DNA of 64,000 bases from CAWHXG01 sp963833235. GTDB taxonomy: Bacteria > Pseudomonadota > Alphaproteobacteria > Rhodobacterales > Rhodobacteraceae. Position 1 is the stretch's first letter. Every line of letters starts with the position of its first letter. The stretch covers positions 620,001-684,000 of the forward strand of contig CAWHXG010000001.1 of the NCBI GenBank assembly GCA_963833235.1. Direction: 5' to 3'. Under the pieces are notes generated by a model. That model made no database searches. It saw only the letters and a list, made by a program, of their open reading frames with translations, and was not told where the DNA came from. Shown here piece after piece: positions 15,080 through 23,970 of this stretch. The position numbers were made by a program, and so were the translations under genes.

Positions 15080-15786
15080 GACGCGGCGCGCCTCTCGGCT
15101 CGCGCTGCCAGCCGCGCGTGCGCCGAGATCGCTCGCGCCTCCAGTTCGACGCTGCGGAGGAACGTGTTTTCGCGCAGATTGGCGAGGTGCAGGTCTTCCT
15201 CCCGCAATTCGCCACCGAAAAGCCGCTGCGCGATCAGCGCGCATTCGGCGTCGTCCAGGTCCAGCACGTGCGGCGCGGGAAGGGCCACCTGCACGGAAAC
15301 CAGAGTGAGCGGCGCGATACGGGCCAGCGGCGATTGCTCTACCGCAAGGTGCAGCGCGCCTTCCCGCAGATCCCGGCCGGCCGCGATCCGGGTCAGGATG
15401 TCGGCCCCGCGCACCCGCAACCTGTCGATCCGCCGCGCCGCCTCCACCTCGTCCAGCACCGCCCGTCGCTTTTCGGGGGTCGAGACCGAAAGCACGTTCG
15501 TCTCGACCACGTAGATCAGCGCGAACATCGCCAGCGGCGCCTGCGCGATCGGCAGGGCCAGTTCCGGCCAGATCGCCATAGCGATGGGAAACGGCACCAG
15601 CGCGATCAGGTAGCGCGGCAAGGACTGCTCGAAGAAGATCCGGCCGAACAGCCGCCAGAAGCTGCGCTGCAGGGGTCGGATGGGCGGTGCGATGGCCAAC
15701 CCCCGCCAGAGAAGTCCGCGTGGCACGCCCCCTAGGCTCAGAGCCTCGCGGCTGAGGACGGTGCGATAGGTCAGGATATGCAACAT
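15076..15786 (-). CDS. Unknown protein with two membrane helices
   Basis: 236 residues. After a short N-terminal segment come two hydrophobic helices at about residues 58-100 (YLIALVPFPIAMAIWPELAL and IAQAPLAMFALIYVVETNVL). A soluble C-terminal half follows, rich in Arg, Glu and Ala and probably helical (DEVEAARRIDRLRVRGADIL and SVELEARAISAHARLAARAE). No domain is recognised. It converges on pyrF, overlapping by four bases, and is divergent from the glycosyltransferase genes. The start MLHILTYRTV at 15786 is chosen because the upstream frame has poor coding character. No strong ribosome site is visible. Confidence 0.55.
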   Translation of the reverse strand: MLHILTYRTVLSREALSLGGVPRGLLWRGLAIAPPIRPLQRSFWRLFGRIFFEQSLPRYLIALVPFPIAMAIWPELALPIAQAPLAMFALIYVVETNVLSVSTPEKRRAVLDEVEAARRIDRLRVRGADILTRIAAGRDLREGALHLAVEQSPLARIAPLTLVSVQVALPAPHVLDLDDAECALIAQRLFGGELREEDLHLANLRENTFLRSVELEARAISAHARLAARAERRAAS

Positions 15787-15927
15787 CGCAGACGCCCCGG
15801 TGAACCGATGCGATGGTAATGCCCTGCGCACCGGCGTCGAGTCGCCGCTCCATGGCCCGCCGGGGCATTGACCCGGGGCCCGCACCCACCGCAAACAATG
15901 GCGAACTGGCGGCGGGAAACGTGTTGC

Positions 15928-16734
15928 ATGGAAGATGATCCAAGCATTGGCATGGGCAGGGCTGCGGCCGACCCGCCGCCTGGCCCGCCCGCAGTATCGG
16001 TCATCATGCCCGCGCGGAATGCCGCCGCCTTCGTCGCCGAGGCGATCGCCTCGATCCGCGCCCAGACCTTCCGGGATTGGGAAGCAATCATCGTCGATGA
16101 CGGCTCCACCGACGGCACGGCCGCCATCCTCGAAGAGCTGGCCCGCCAGGATCCCCGGCTCGTCTGCATCAGGCTCGATGCCGCGACGGGCGGCACCGGG
16201 GCCGCGGCGGCGCGCAACGCTGCCCTGCGCCGCGCCCGGGGCCGTTACATCGCCTTTCTCGACGCCGACGACCTCTGGTATCCCCAGAAGCTCGCCAGGC
16301 AGATGGCCCTCTTCCGCGCCGGCGCCGGGATGGTCTATGCCTCCTACCGGCGGATCGACGCCAAAGGGCGCCACCTTGCCGACGTGCGCGTTCCCCCCAG
16401 CGTGACATACGCTGAGGCCCTGCGCGGAAACCCCATCGGCTGCCTGACCGCGGCCTACGACACCGCCGTCTTCGGAAAGGTCGAGATGCCGCCTCTGCGC
16501 CGCAGGCAGGATTACGCCCTGTGGCTCAGTCTCCTGCGGGCCCAAGGGGCCGCGATCGGCGACATGCAGGTGCTGGCAGCCTACCGCGTGCATCCCGGCT
16601 CGCTCTCCAGCAACAAGATGAAGGCAGCGATGGCAACCTGGCACGTTTTGCACAAGGTCGAAGGCCTGCCGATCCTTACGGCATCGCGCTACTTCTGGCG
16701 CTACGGGCTGCGCGCGCTGCGGCGCCGCCTCTGA
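15928..16734 (+). CDS. Glycosyltransferase, family 2
   Basis: This 268-residue GT-A fold enzyme transfers a sugar from a nucleotide donor. Visible features: VSVIMPARNAAAFVAEAIAS at the start of the domain (residues 22-41), EAIIVDDGSTDGTAAIL, GAAAARNAALRRARG, and the metal-binding DADDLWYPQKL (DxD-type). The C-terminal part has the acceptor-side RRRQDYALWLSLL, typical of the catalytic-base region. No membrane helix is seen, so it is cytoplasmic or peripheral. The start at 15928 is chosen over a TTG at 15868 and an ATG at 15898 because the domain begins soon after and GGCGGGAA lies upstream. It is the first of three plus-strand glycan genes. The acceptor is unknown. Confidence 0.88.
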   Translation: MEDDPSIGMGRAAADPPPGPPAVSVIMPARNAAAFVAEAIASIRAQTFRDWEAIIVDDGSTDGTAAILEELARQDPRLVCIRLDAATGGTGAAAARNAALRRARGRYIAFLDADDLWYPQKLARQMALFRAGAGMVYASYRRIDAKGRHLADVRVPPSVTYAEALRGNPIGCLTAAYDTAVFGKVEMPPLRRRQDYALWLSLLRAQGAAIGDMQVLAAYRVHPGSLSSNKMKAAMATWHVLHKVEGLPILTASRYFWRYGLRALRRRL

Positions 16735-16777
16735 GGCACGGCTCCGAAGCCTCGCTTTACTTTCCAGCCATTATGGT

Positions 16778-17824
16778 ATGAACGACGCGCCAGGTTCGGC
16801 CTCTCCGAACCGGCAAGGACCAATCCGCGATGGCGACCACACGATGATCGGATCCAACCTGGCCTTACCGCAAGGTGTGCTCTGCGACCTCACGATCATC
16901 GTCACCGCGTTCCAAGCCGAAGACACGCTCGACGTCGCGTTGCTCAGCTGCCTGCCGGCCCTGGCAGACGGCGCCGCGCTGATCCTCGTCAACGATGCCT
17001 CCAGCGATGCCACCGGCATCGTCCAAGCCGAATTCGCCGCGGCGCATCCTGCCGTGACCGCCATCGACCTGCCGCAGAACATTGGACCGGGGGCCGCGCG
17101 AAATCATGCCGTGGACAAGGTCAGAACCGGGCTGATCGGCTTCATGGACGGCGACGACTGGGTCTCCCCAAGCTACTATCAAGTACTTGGCGCCGCGATG
17201 CAGGCGCACGAGGTCGATTTCGTACGCTGCCATCATATCAAGGCCACTGGAACAGAGCGCGAGCTGGTCCGCGCGCCCTATCCCCGCCCAGGCGTGCCCT
17301 TTCCGCCCGATACGGCGATCCTTCCCGGAGACACGGCCACTCTCGTCGATTATCCCTTCTCGCCCATGGGCCTCAGCCGCACCAAACTGTGGCACGAGGG
17401 CGGCCTTCGCTTCTCCGAAACGCGCTCCGCCGAAGACCGCCTGACCACATGGGAGATGCACCTTCTCGAAGGGTCCGCGATGGTCGTGGAGGAGTTCGGC
17501 TACCTCTACCGGCGCGGGATCGCCACCAGCCTCACCAGCGTCGGCGACGTGCGGCAGCTCGATTTCCTCATCGTGCTCGTCGATGTAATCGCAATGTTAC
17601 GGGAACGTGGCAGGACAGAGTTCCTGCCCAAGGCGCTGCGTCAGCTTCTGGCGCTGATCGCGATGCACCACGACCGGCGTGCAAGGCTGGAGCCAAACGT
17701 GCTGGCGGAATTCCTCTCCCGAAGCCGGGCGATCCTCGCCGATCTTCCGCAGGCCGAGCTTGCGGCCGCCTTCGGCGGGATCGACCCCCAGCGACGCGCG
17801 CTGATCGAGGGCCTGATGGCATGA
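16778..17824 (+). CDS. Glycosyltransferase, family 2 (second)
   Basis: 348 residues with the GT2 pattern: LTIIVTAFQAEDTLDVAL (about residues 38-55), LILVNDASSDATG, IGPGAARNHAVDKV, and IGFMDGDDWVSPSYY with the metal-binding DGDD. The C-terminal 120 residues are helical and not part of the catalytic core. The start at 16778 places about 35 residues before the domain; MIGSNLALPQ at 16844 is an alternative. Its stop overlaps the start of the polysialyltransferase-like gene by four bases (ATGA), so the two are coupled and probably act on the same glycan. Confidence 0.87.
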   Translation: MNDAPGSASPNRQGPIRDGDHTMIGSNLALPQGVLCDLTIIVTAFQAEDTLDVALLSCLPALADGAALILVNDASSDATGIVQAEFAAAHPAVTAIDLPQNIGPGAARNHAVDKVRTGLIGFMDGDDWVSPSYYQVLGAAMQAHEVDFVRCHHIKATGTERELVRAPYPRPGVPFPPDTAILPGDTATLVDYPFSPMGLSRTKLWHEGGLRFSETRSAEDRLTTWEMHLLEGSAMVVEEFGYLYRRGIATSLTSVGDVRQLDFLIVLVDVIAMLRERGRTEFLPKALRQLLALIAMHHDRRARLEPNVLAEFLSRSRAILADLPQAELAAAFGGIDPQRRALIEGLMA

Positions 17825-19516
17825 CGACGACCCTGTGCGAAGTCTCGACGCTCTTCGGGCTTTTCACCCTGATGGCCCGGCTCGACGGCGATGCCCGATC
17901 GGGCCGGCGCATCCTCCTCGTCAGCGTTCACTCGGTCGAGGCCGAGATTGATACGGCCTTGTTGGAGTTCTGCCGATCCTCCCCCATGGTTGCCGCGCGG
18001 TTCGACGAGGTCGTACATTGCAACGCGCTGATCTGGCCTTGTCATCCCGCCCAATGGCAAACGTCCGAACTCGGCCATTCTGGTCGAATCCCAGGCTGCG
18101 ATTTTGCGGCGGGCACTTGGCGTCGAACGGGTCGACCGGCTCGTGCTGGAATCGATCCAGGTGCCGCCGGCGCGAACGCTCGCGGGGCTCTTCGCCGCCG
18201 CCCGGATCGAGGTCTATGCCGATGGCGTGATGGTCTATGGCCCCACGCGAGATGAGCTTTCCGCCGGGATCGGCGGGCGGATCGCGCGGCTCGACTACCT
18301 CGATCTGGTGCCTGGGCTGGCTCCGCATTTGCTGGCAGAGCACGGCGTGGCTGCTCATGTGATCCCGATGCCGGCGCTCACCGACCTTCTCAAGGAGGCG
18401 TTTCCGGAACCGGCCGATGCGCCGCCCTCGCTGGAAGGCGCGAGCCTGTTTCTGGGCCAGTACCTCTCCGGCCTCGGCCTCATGACGCGGGACGAGGAGA
18501 TCGCGCTCTACTGCGATGCGATGGAAGTTGCCCTGGGAGAGACCCCGGAGGCGCGGCTGCTCTTCAAGCCGCATCCAACGGCGGGGCGGGGCTACTTGCG
18601 AGGTTTGCGTGCCGAAGGCGTCGCCCGCGGGCTCGAGTTCGACATTCTGGAGGCGCCGGGACTGCTGGAGGGCCATATGCAGCATACCCGGCCGGCCGCC
18701 GTGCACAGCCTGTTCTCCACGGGGCTCTTCACGGCGCATGCGATCTTCGGGATCCCCGTGCGGGCCCATGCCACCGAAGCGGTCTTCGCCGCTCTTCGGC
18801 CCTTCGAGAATTCCAACCGCATTCCCATCGCGCTCGCGCATTACATCCACGGCACCGGGCGAACGGCCGGTGACCCCACCGCCCGGATCGCCTTCATCAG
18901 CGGCGCGATGCATCCCGCGCGCCTTGAGACCGATCCGTTTGGTGGCACGGCCGGCACCGACGCGCTGCTCGACGACCCCGATCCCATGATGGAGGCCGCC
19001 CGGCGGCGCCTGCACCGCCACTTCGTCATCGGCAGCACACTGGGAGAGGTCGCCACCGCTCGCGTCGCCACCGCGCAGAAGCTCTATGCACTGCAAGAAT
19101 TCGGCTACTGCATCGAGGTCTGCCTGGAAGTGCTGGACGACACGCCAACCTCTCGACGCGCCCGCACCCTTGCTCACCGTGCGCTCCTGCGGCTTGGCCG
19201 GGAAGCCGAGGCACCGGCGATCCTTGGCGAGCCGACCCCGCGCGGCATCCCGCGGGCCCGCTATTCGGTGGCCCGCCGCCTCTACGATCAGGGTGACTTC
19301 GCCGCCAGCGTCGAGATCTGCCTTGAGGTTCTGCAGGATACCCCGAGCTCCCAGAACGCCCGCAGGCTGGCGCATCGCGCCCTGCTCTCCCAGGGCCAAG
19401 GCCACCGCGCGATGGACCTGCTCGGAGAGCCGACGCCCGCCGTCATCACGAGTCCTTGGCGCCGGATGGCCGCAGGCTTGCGCCTCCGGGCCAGGCGGCT
19501 CGCCGCGGGGCGCTAA
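17821..19516 (+). pseudogene. Polysialyltransferase-like protein with TPR-like repeats, frameshifted
   Basis: The gene starts at ATG 17821 and reads family-like sequence through NALIWPCHPAQW, then shifts frame. From about 18062 the next frame continues with NSAILVESQAAILRRALG and the rest of the protein to 19516. Dropping one A from CAAACG near 18058-18063 would restore a single frame of about 560 residues. Features matching bacterial polysialyltransferases are VYADGVMVYGPTR, LFLGQYLS, the LFKPHPTAGRG motif (HP) and HSLFSTGLFTAHAIFG. The last 150 residues hold two similar helical repeats of about 59 residues (each with CLEVL...DTP...AHRALL...LGEPTP), TPR-like, which is unusual for the family. 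It may be a true pseudogene or a sequencing indel. Its 3' end overlaps the convergent gene by four bases. Confidence 0.65.
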
Positions 19517-20709
19517 CGGGCCTTGGCGCGCGCGCGTGGAGCCTGTTCCGCCTCCGGCCGAACGACCCGGTCGACGGCAACGGGCCGCTTGCGGAACTGC
19601 TCCAACGCGTCTGCCATGGCGGCCGGAAGATCCGAAGCGGCGAACATGCCCTTCAGCCAATCCTCATTCGGCGGCACGGCGCGCAGATTCAGGATGTCGT
19701 CCAATCCGCACACCAGGCCGCTGCCTTCGAACATCGCCCGCGTCGGTGCGTTGAGCGCGTCGATCCCGCGATGGGGGTAATCGAGATAGAGCATCGTCGG
19801 CACGCCGACGCCCACCGTATCGATGGCCGCGGTGGAGGTGCAGGTCAGCGCCACGCTAGCCTTCTCGATCGCCTCCGCCATGCCGCATGCGGACAGAACG
19901 AGGTTGGCGGGCCGATCCGGAAGCCGTTCGAGAAGATCGGGGTAGCTCCACCGCTCCCGATGCACATGCTCGGTGTTCTCCTCGGGCAGATGGCGGAGCT
20001 TGACCACCACGCGCCTGTCGTGGTGGCGCCGAGCCATTGCAGCCAGCATCCTGCAGATGAAAGCGCGAGATTGCTTCGTAGCGGGCGAAATGGCCTGCGT
20101 GAAGAAGTAGATGTCCTTGCGCGCGCGTTCCGAGCGTGGCCGCCTCTGAAAATACGGATGGCCGAGATGCACGCTCTGCTGCCCCAGCAATCCGGCTTGG
20201 GGGAAGGACCGCAGCAAGTACCGCTGCCGTTCCTCGACGAGGAAGAGCGCGTCGAACATTGCCCGGTTCTGAAGGCCCCGGCTTGGCGTCAGCTCTAGCC
20301 CCGGCAGGAAGGCCATGAAGCAGGGCCGTCCCGCTACGTGGCGGAACGTGGGATCCTTCAGTCGCGCGACCAGTCCGCGATCCATCCTGCAAACGGCGAC
20401 AGCATCGAACTCCGCCAGAAAGCCGAGATCGGCGTAGGAGGCAGTATCCGGCAGCATCAGATCGGGCCCCTGCGGCAGATGCGCCAAAAGCTGCCTGTAG
20501 GAAAGTGCCGAACGCTGGGTTTGCCACCCGGTCGTCACGCGCCAGCCTGCGGCTTGCAGAAGCCGTTTCATCGCCGAGGCGAACATGACGGAGGTATCGT
20601 CGAAAAAGGGAAGCAGGATATGCGGCGCATTTGTTCCATCGCCAGCAGATCTTCCCTGCGCCGGCATGCGCTCGGGGTCGTCCGGCAAGAGGCCCTCGGC
20701 AGCCGTCAT
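19513..20709 (-). CDS. Putative glycosyltransferase of the glycan locus
   Basis: About 398 residues, starting MTAAEGLLPDDPER. It has a Rossmann-like order: HILLPFFDDTSVMFASAMK near residue 30, then YFFTQAISPATKQSRAFI, VVVKLRHLPEENTEH, and the C-terminal CTSTAAIDTVGVGVPTMLYLD, which resembles the donor-binding end of GT-B enzymes that act on capsule or sialic acid. It may belong to the DUF6716 group of putative transferases, but that is a guess. The start is set by an ATGA overlap with the 63-residue gene upstream. It is the last gene of the neuB-led minus-strand operon, so a role in finishing or handling the sialylated glycan is likely. Confidence 0.6.
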   Translation of the reverse strand: MTAAEGLLPDDPERMPAQGRSAGDGTNAPHILLPFFDDTSVMFASAMKRLLQAAGWRVTTGWQTQRSALSYRQLLAHLPQGPDLMLPDTASYADLGFLAEFDAVAVCRMDRGLVARLKDPTFRHVAGRPCFMAFLPGLELTPSRGLQNRAMFDALFLVEERQRYLLRSFPQAGLLGQQSVHLGHPYFQRRPRSERARKDIYFFTQAISPATKQSRAFICRMLAAMARRHHDRRVVVKLRHLPEENTEHVHRERWSYPDLLERLPDRPANLVLSACGMAEAIEKASVALTCTSTAAIDTVGVGVPTMLYLDYPHRGIDALNAPTRAMFEGSGLVCGLDDILNLRAVPPNEDWLKGMFAASDLPAAMADALEQFRKRPVAVDRVVRPEAEQAPRARAKAR

Positions 20710-20897
20710 CTGCTTGATCCCGCCTTCGTCTCCGCCTCGAAGCGCGTCAGCACACGCTCCAGCTGCGCAATACGCCGCCGTTCCCCGGGCGAGACCATCG
20801 GCATGTTCGTCATGATGCCGTTCTTCAACCGCCACATGCTTTTGACCGCCGGGCCGATCCCCGGCATCTCGGCCATCCGCCGCACAAGGTTTCGCAT
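20706..20897 (-). CDS. Small coupled protein, unknown
   Basis: 63 residues (MRNLVRRMAEMPGIGPAVKS at the start), basic and mostly helical with no signal or membrane segment. The C-terminal half (ERRRIAQLERVLTRFEAETK) looks like a short coiled coil. Its stop overlaps the start of the downstream transferase as ATGA, and it lies 83 bases after the GT42 gene, on the same strand. The tight overlap argues that it is translated. No family is recognised. A regulatory or bridging partner of the transferase is possible. Confidence 0.5.
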   Translation of the reverse strand: MRNLVRRMAEMPGIGPAVKSMWRLKNGIMTNMPMVSPGERRRIAQLERVLTRFEAETKAGSSR

Positions 20898-20980
20898 TCG
20901 TTCAGCTTTCGATCAGAGCGTTTCATGACTGCACATGCCGCCCGGGGGCTCGGCCATGCAAGGCCCGGCAGGCATTTCCC

Positions 20981-21802
20981 TCAGGTTCCGCGCAGCCGGT
21001 CGGTCAGCCGCCGCTGCCAGGCGCGGCCCGATCGCAGGGCCTTCAGAAGAGCCACCGGATAGAGCCCCGCCCGGCTCTCCCAATCCATCTGCGCCGGTTT
21101 GTCGTGCACGACGATGGCCGCGCCGTCGCGCACCGGCGCTTGGTCCATCAACCCTTCGAGGGCTGGCGCGCCCGATCCGTTCAACAGCGTCAGGTCGGGG
21201 CGTTCCGCCAACAGCCCCAGGATCGCCCTGTCCAGGTCTGGATCGTGCTGGTCGAGATCATAACCCCGGTCGTTCAGATTGGCACCCATCAGGTCGCGCT
21301 GATGACGGCCCGGTCGGTAATGGTAGCGGGACGGCCCGTGATAGAGGTCGATCCCGCACAGGATCACCCGCGTCGCGCCAAGCGCCTGCGCCATGAGGAT
21401 CGCCATCACGCCACCTGTCGGCCGCGCCTTGTGCCGCGATTTCAACGCGCTTACCGCGCGGTCCAGCTCCGGGTAGAGCGACGGTGCTGGCACGTAACCC
21501 GGCCCGAAATGCCGATGCCCGGCCGAGATCACCCGTGGGAGATGTGCCGACCATCCCCGCACGTCGTAGTCGCCCGCCGCCCGTCGCAGCGTGCGGAACA
21601 CGAAGGGCGAGACCCGGGGATCGCCGGCGACATAGGCAAGATCGACCCGCGGCCCAAGATGAAAGGCGGTCTCGAAGAAAAAGTTGTTCACCCGGACGAT
21701 CCGGTCGCCCTGCAGAACCACGCCGCGCGGCACCTGCGCCAGCGAGGGCCCGTTGCCGCCCACAACCACGGTCGCCCCGGCGAAGGGGGCGAAGCCGCTC
21801 AA
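20981..21802 (-). CDS. GT42 family sialyltransferase (Cst-like)
   Basis: About 273 residues. The order of motifs follows Campylobacter CstI/CstII: VVVGGNGPSL at the CMP-binding N-terminus, RVNNFFFE (compare RCNQFYFE), PTGGVMAILMAQALGA (compare TSGVYMCAVAIALG), ILCGIDLYHG, and DQHDPDLDRAIL, whose histidine corresponds to the catalytic base. Such enzymes transfer sialic acid from CMP-NeuAc to a galactose or another sialic acid. The start is probably TTG at 21802, overlapping the neuA stop as TTGA; the GTG codons just before GGNGPSL are alternatives. Its place directly after neuA supports the role. Linkage (alpha-2,3 or 2,8) cannot be told. Confidence 0.8.
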   Translation of the reverse strand: MSGFAPFAGATVVVGGNGPSLAQVPRGVVLQGDRIVRVNNFFFETAFHLGPRVDLAYVAGDPRVSPFVFRTLRRAAGDYDVRGWSAHLPRVISAGHRHFGPGYVPAPSLYPELDRAVSALKSRHKARPTGGVMAILMAQALGATRVILCGIDLYHGPSRYHYRPGRHQRDLMGANLNDRGYDLDQHDPDLDRAILGLLAERPDLTLLNGSGAPALEGLMDQAPVRDGAAIVVHDKPAQMDWESRAGLYPVALLKALRSGRAWQRRLTDRLRGT

Positions 21803-22968
21803 TGCCCGGCCTCGACCAGCGCGTCGGCCAGATGCCGCAGGGCGCCGCGGCCGCCGGGCGCCGGCACCACCCAATCCGCCATCGCCAGAACCGCGTCGTT
21901 CGCATCGCTTGGGCAGGCGGACAGGCCGGCGCGGCGCAGGGCCGGCAGATCGTTCACGTCGTTGCCAATATAAAGCACGGCACCCCAATCCAGCCCGGCC
22001 TCCGCGAGCCAACCTTCGATCGCGGCCACCTTGTCGTCGATGGCGGTGAGGGCCGCGATCCCGAGCTTTTCGGCGCGCCGCAGGGTCACTGGATTGCGCT
22101 CCTTGCTGACGATCAGGCGCGCCACGCGCCCTTCGGCCCCCAGCCGCGCCAGCCCCAGCCCGTCACCGCGCGAGGTGCGCACCGCTTCCTCTCCAGCCTC
22201 GCTCACCAGCACGCGGTCGTCGGTATGCACACCGTCGAAATCCATGATCAGCGCCCGCACCGCCTGCAGCCGCGCACGGTCGGGCGCGGTCGCCTCCGCC
22301 CGGCGGGCCCAGAGGTTGCACATCGCCAGATCGGCGGGCGTATCGATCTCCAGCGGCGGATGATCCACGACGTGCAGCGCGACCTTGCCGCAAAAACGGC
22401 GCCCGACTCGGCGGAATGCCTGAACCGCGACCGCATAGACGGCCCCGGTCTCGAGATAGCTAGGGGGCAGGTCCTGCCGCCGGGGCCGCTGCTGTCCGGC
22501 CTCGTGGTTCGTACCTTCGCCGAAGCCATTGGCGTCGCGGCGCCAGAGAAAGCCGTGATCGGGGCGGACGCTCAGCGCGCAATCGGCGCCGACCCCCTCC
22601 ATCGCCGCCAAGGTCGCATCAATGTCCGGCCCGGTGGTGAAGGGCGACGTGCATTGCAGGAAGACCGCGCGCTCGGGCAACGCGCCCTCCGCCTGCAGAA
22701 CCTCAAGCGCGTGAAGCCAACCGCTTTCCGACGTGGCGGCATCGCCTGAAAGTTCGGCAGGCCGGTCCACGACCCGGGCGCCGAACCGCCGGGCCTCGGC
22801 GGCGATCCCGGCATCGTCCGTCGAGACCAGCACCGTATCCACCAGGCTGGCCGCCCGCGCCGCCCGAACCGAGCGGGCCACCAGCGAAAGGCCGCCCACG
22901 GGCTGCAGGTTCTTGCCCGGCACGCCCTTGGACCCGCCACGCGCCAGAAGGATCGACACCGTCGTCAT
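21799..22968 (-). CDS. neuA: CMP-sialic acid synthetase fused to a HAD phosphatase domain
   Basis: 389 residues in two domains. Residues 1-230 are a cytidylyltransferase that joins CTP and sialic acid: LLARGGSKGVPGKNL (nucleotide-binding loop), VLVSTDDAGIA, FLQCTSPFTTGPDID and HPPLEIDTPADL. Residues about 238-389 are a HAD domain of the KdsC type: IMDFDGVHTDD (nucleophile DxD), LIVSKERN (motif II), and YIGNDVNDLPAL (motif IV), all apparently intact. The same domain order occurs in animal CMAS and some bacterial NeuA proteins. An active phosphatase could remove the 9-phosphate if a 9-phosphate synthase pathway is used. It lies between neuB and the GT42 gene in one operon. Confidence 0.9.
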   Translation of the reverse strand: MTTVSILLARGGSKGVPGKNLQPVGGLSLVARSVRAARAASLVDTVLVSTDDAGIAAEARRFGARVVDRPAELSGDAATSESGWLHALEVLQAEGALPERAVFLQCTSPFTTGPDIDATLAAMEGVGADCALSVRPDHGFLWRRDANGFGEGTNHEAGQQRPRRQDLPPSYLETGAVYAVAVQAFRRVGRRFCGKVALHVVDHPPLEIDTPADLAMCNLWARRAEATAPDRARLQAVRALIMDFDGVHTDDRVLVSEAGEEAVRTSRGDGLGLARLGAEGRVARLIVSKERNPVTLRRAEKLGIAALTAIDDKVAAIEGWLAEAGLDWGAVLYIGNDVNDLPALRRAGLSACPSDANDAVLAMADWVVPAPGGRGALRHLADALVEAGH

Positions 22969-23001
22969 TGCTGGGGCCCGCTGGCCGTACGCCGCCGGCG
23001 A

Positions 23002-23970
23002 TCAGGCCGTGGCGCTCAGATCGCCGTGCCGGGCCTTGACCCATTTTAGCTTGTCGCGCTGCACCTGCTCGACCTCGAGGATCTCGCTGCCCTTGTATGA
23101 CAGCGCGTCGGCCACATGGTCGAGGTCGCGGCACAGGCGGCGCATTCCGTCGGGCTCGAGGCTCGCTGCATGATCCGTGCCTTTCCAGGTCCGGTCGAGG
23201 GTGAAGTGCCGCTCAACATGGGTGAAATGCCCGCGTCCTTCAGCCTCCTTCATCTTGCCCAAAGCCAACGCGCCCACGTCTGCCGCGATGCCAAGGTGAT
23301 GCCCAGAGAAGCCGATGCCCTTCACCCGCTCGCCGAACTGATCCATCAGCCGCCCGATCTCGAACAGGCAGATGTCCTCGAACGCCACAGGGTATCCCGA
23401 GGTGCAGCTGTAGATTACCAAGTCCTGCGCGCGGCCCCGCTCTTCGTAGAAGGCCACGACCTTCTCGATCTCGTCGCGGGTCGACATGCCGGTCGATACG
23501 TGGATCTCGCCGGCGAATTGGTCGCAGAGGTAGCCTTGCAGTGCGTAATGCTGGTTGGTGGCCGAGGGGATCTTGAGCAGCGGCGGGTTGAGCGCGGCCA
23601 TCTCCTTGGCCGAAGTCAGATCCCACACCGAGGTCGAATATTCGATCCCGTGGTCGCGGCATGCATCGATCAGATCGCGGTGCTGGTCGGTGTCGAACTC
23701 CAGGAACTCGCGGTGTGCCCCATAGGTCGGTCCGTAGGCGTTGCCCGGCACCGGGTGGGGGCGGCTGTATTCCTCGGGCGTCAGGAGTTCGCGGTTGGCG
23801 CGCTTCTGGAACTTGGCCACATGCACGTTGCACACCTGCGCGGCAGTGCGGATCAGCTCCTTGGCAATGTCCATCTCGCCTTTGTGGTTGCAGCCGATCT
23901 CGGCGATGACCTTCACCTTCGGTACGGCCTTGCCGCCCGCATCGGTCGCTGACTTCATACCCGTGTCCAT
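23002..23970 (-). CDS. neuB: Sialic acid synthase (NeuB type) without SAF domain
   Basis: 322 residues. The TIM barrel that condenses phosphoenolpyruvate with ManNAc or its 6-phosphate is complete: VIAEIGCNHKGEMDIAKELI, HVAKFQKRANRELL, YSTSVWDLTSA, LKIPSATNQ, HVSTGMSTRDEIEKV, YSCTSGYPV, GFSGHHLGI, and HVERHFTLDRTWKGTDHAAS. After the barrel only about 50 residues follow, ending KWVKARHGDLSATA. The usual C-terminal SAF (antifreeze-like) domain of about 60 residues, which supplies an arginine to the partner active site, is missing. The ATG at 23970 has GAGGGG upstream; a frame to 24048 adds a low-quality extension. It is the first gene of the operon. Confidence 0.88.
   Translation of the reverse strand: MDTGMKSATDAGGKAVPKVKVIAEIGCNHKGEMDIAKELIRTAAQVCNVHVAKFQKRANRELLTPEEYSRPHPVPGNAYGPTYGAHREFLEFDTDQHRDLIDACRDHGIEYSTSVWDLTSAKEMAALNPPLLKIPSATNQHYALQGYLCDQFAGEIHVSTGMSTRDEIEKVVAFYEERGRAQDLVIYSCTSGYPVAFEDICLFEIGRLMDQFGERVKGIGFSGHHLGIAADVGALALGKMKEAEGRGHFTHVERHFTLDRTWKGTDHAASLEPDGMRRLCRDLDHVADALSYKGSEILEVEQVQRDKLKWVKARHGDLSATA

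Noticed and set aside
17821..18255. Phase-variable switch in the polysialyltransferase-like gene
   Set aside because: The frame change lies at only three As, too short for slip-strand switching; a fixed mutation or sequence error is more likely.
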